Positions 63,705 to 64,000 of a stretch of DNA of 64,000 bases are shown here, piece by piece. A program made the position numbers and the translations under genes. The stretch is from NCBI GenBank assembly GCA_009869945.1, contig WIXG01000001.1:620001-684000 (forward strand), read 5' to 3'. The notes under the pieces are model-generated. The model made no database searches. It was not told the DNA's origin and was given only the letters and a program-made list of their open reading frames with translations. The stretch comes from Mesaphorura yosii. Lineage: Eukaryota > Arthropoda > Collembola > Poduromorpha > Tullbergiidae. The stretch's first letter is position 1; each line of letters opens with the position of its first letter.

Positions 63705-63830
63705 TGCTATTAACAGCGCGGTTACAGTCGCGCCGGGCCGACAGAAGCATAATTTGTCAGTAATTCTCCTGACCCATTTTGGCTTGAACTTCACTTTATT
63801 TTTCAAGTCTTTTAAATCGAATGAACGTGC
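63705..63830 (-). CDS. Candidate upstream exon of the unidentified membrane protein
   Basis: Begins after a GCTCAG acceptor and reads SFDLKDLKNKVKFKPKW, then KLCFCRPGATVTALLIA, a basic stretch leading into a hydrophobic helix. It is the only open frame of the three. The left end is uncertain: possible donors are after 63726 (GTAACC) or after 63705 (GTGGCA). It may belong to the same gene as the two exons to its left, with another exon between. Confidence 0.35.
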
Positions 63831-64000
63831 CTGAGCATTTTGAAGAATGCAAAGGAAACCACAAACTGGGAAATGAGTTATGAATATTAGTCTGATTTCC
63901 AAGTAATTTCACAAAGCGCAGTCAATCAAGCAGAAGAGGCAGTGAAAGCCATTGGCTTAGGATGCTGTTTGGTCATTTGTGCGAACTCCAGGTTCCTGGG

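Overview
This is eukaryotic, intron-rich genomic DNA, almost certainly from an ecdysozoan arthropod. Genes are split into short exons by GT-AG introns, many only 50-120 nt long. Two genes encode zona pellucida (ZP) domain membrane proteins of the apical/cuticle type. A small, non-insect hexapod such as a springtail is my best guess, but nothing in the window proves it. I built the gene models by hand from splice signals, reading-frame phase and protein-family resemblance. For six of the ten main loci (myosin V, LYRM7, the CARD protein, both ZP genes and the lysozyme-kinase) the exon phases close into one uninterrupted frame.

Layout. The left part (3.7-19.7 kb) is a plus-strand series: TOM70 (mitochondrial import receptor, 10 exons), myosin V (16 exons, 1724 aa), LYRM7/MZM1L (complex III assembly factor, 107 aa) and a 96-aa protein made of a single CARD. 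The middle (21.0-26.2 kb) is a minus-strand, 12-exon ZP-domain protein with a Ser/Thr-rich stalk, a furin-like site and a C-terminal transmembrane helix. A gene-poor 10 kb follows. At 36.2-40.1 kb lie a decayed receptor-kinase copy and an intact 12-exon receptor kinase, both on the minus strand. Another gene-poor 10 kb separates these from a second minus-strand ZP protein (50.1-54.0 kb). The right end carries a plus-strand ABCG half-transporter (59.1-61.4 kb) with an apparent frame break, and the 3' exons of an unidentified minus-strand membrane protein.

The outstanding locus is 37757-40132. Twelve exons join without a frame error into a 527-aa protein: signal peptide, complete C-type lysozyme fold with all eight cysteines, one transmembrane helix, tyrosine-kinase domain. 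The lysozyme module lacks both catalytic carboxylates at their normal positions, and the kinase has HGD in place of HRD. I know of no described receptor kinase with a lysozyme ectodomain. A plausible reading is a glycan- or protein-sensing receptor built on a dead lysozyme. A neighbouring pseudogene, which lost the exons for the catalytic loop and DFG, shows that this kinase family duplicated locally.

The genes do not form one pathway. TOM70 and LYRM7 are mitochondrial, myosin V is cargo transport, the ZP proteins are apical matrix, and the CARD protein and lysozyme-kinase look like signalling or immune components.
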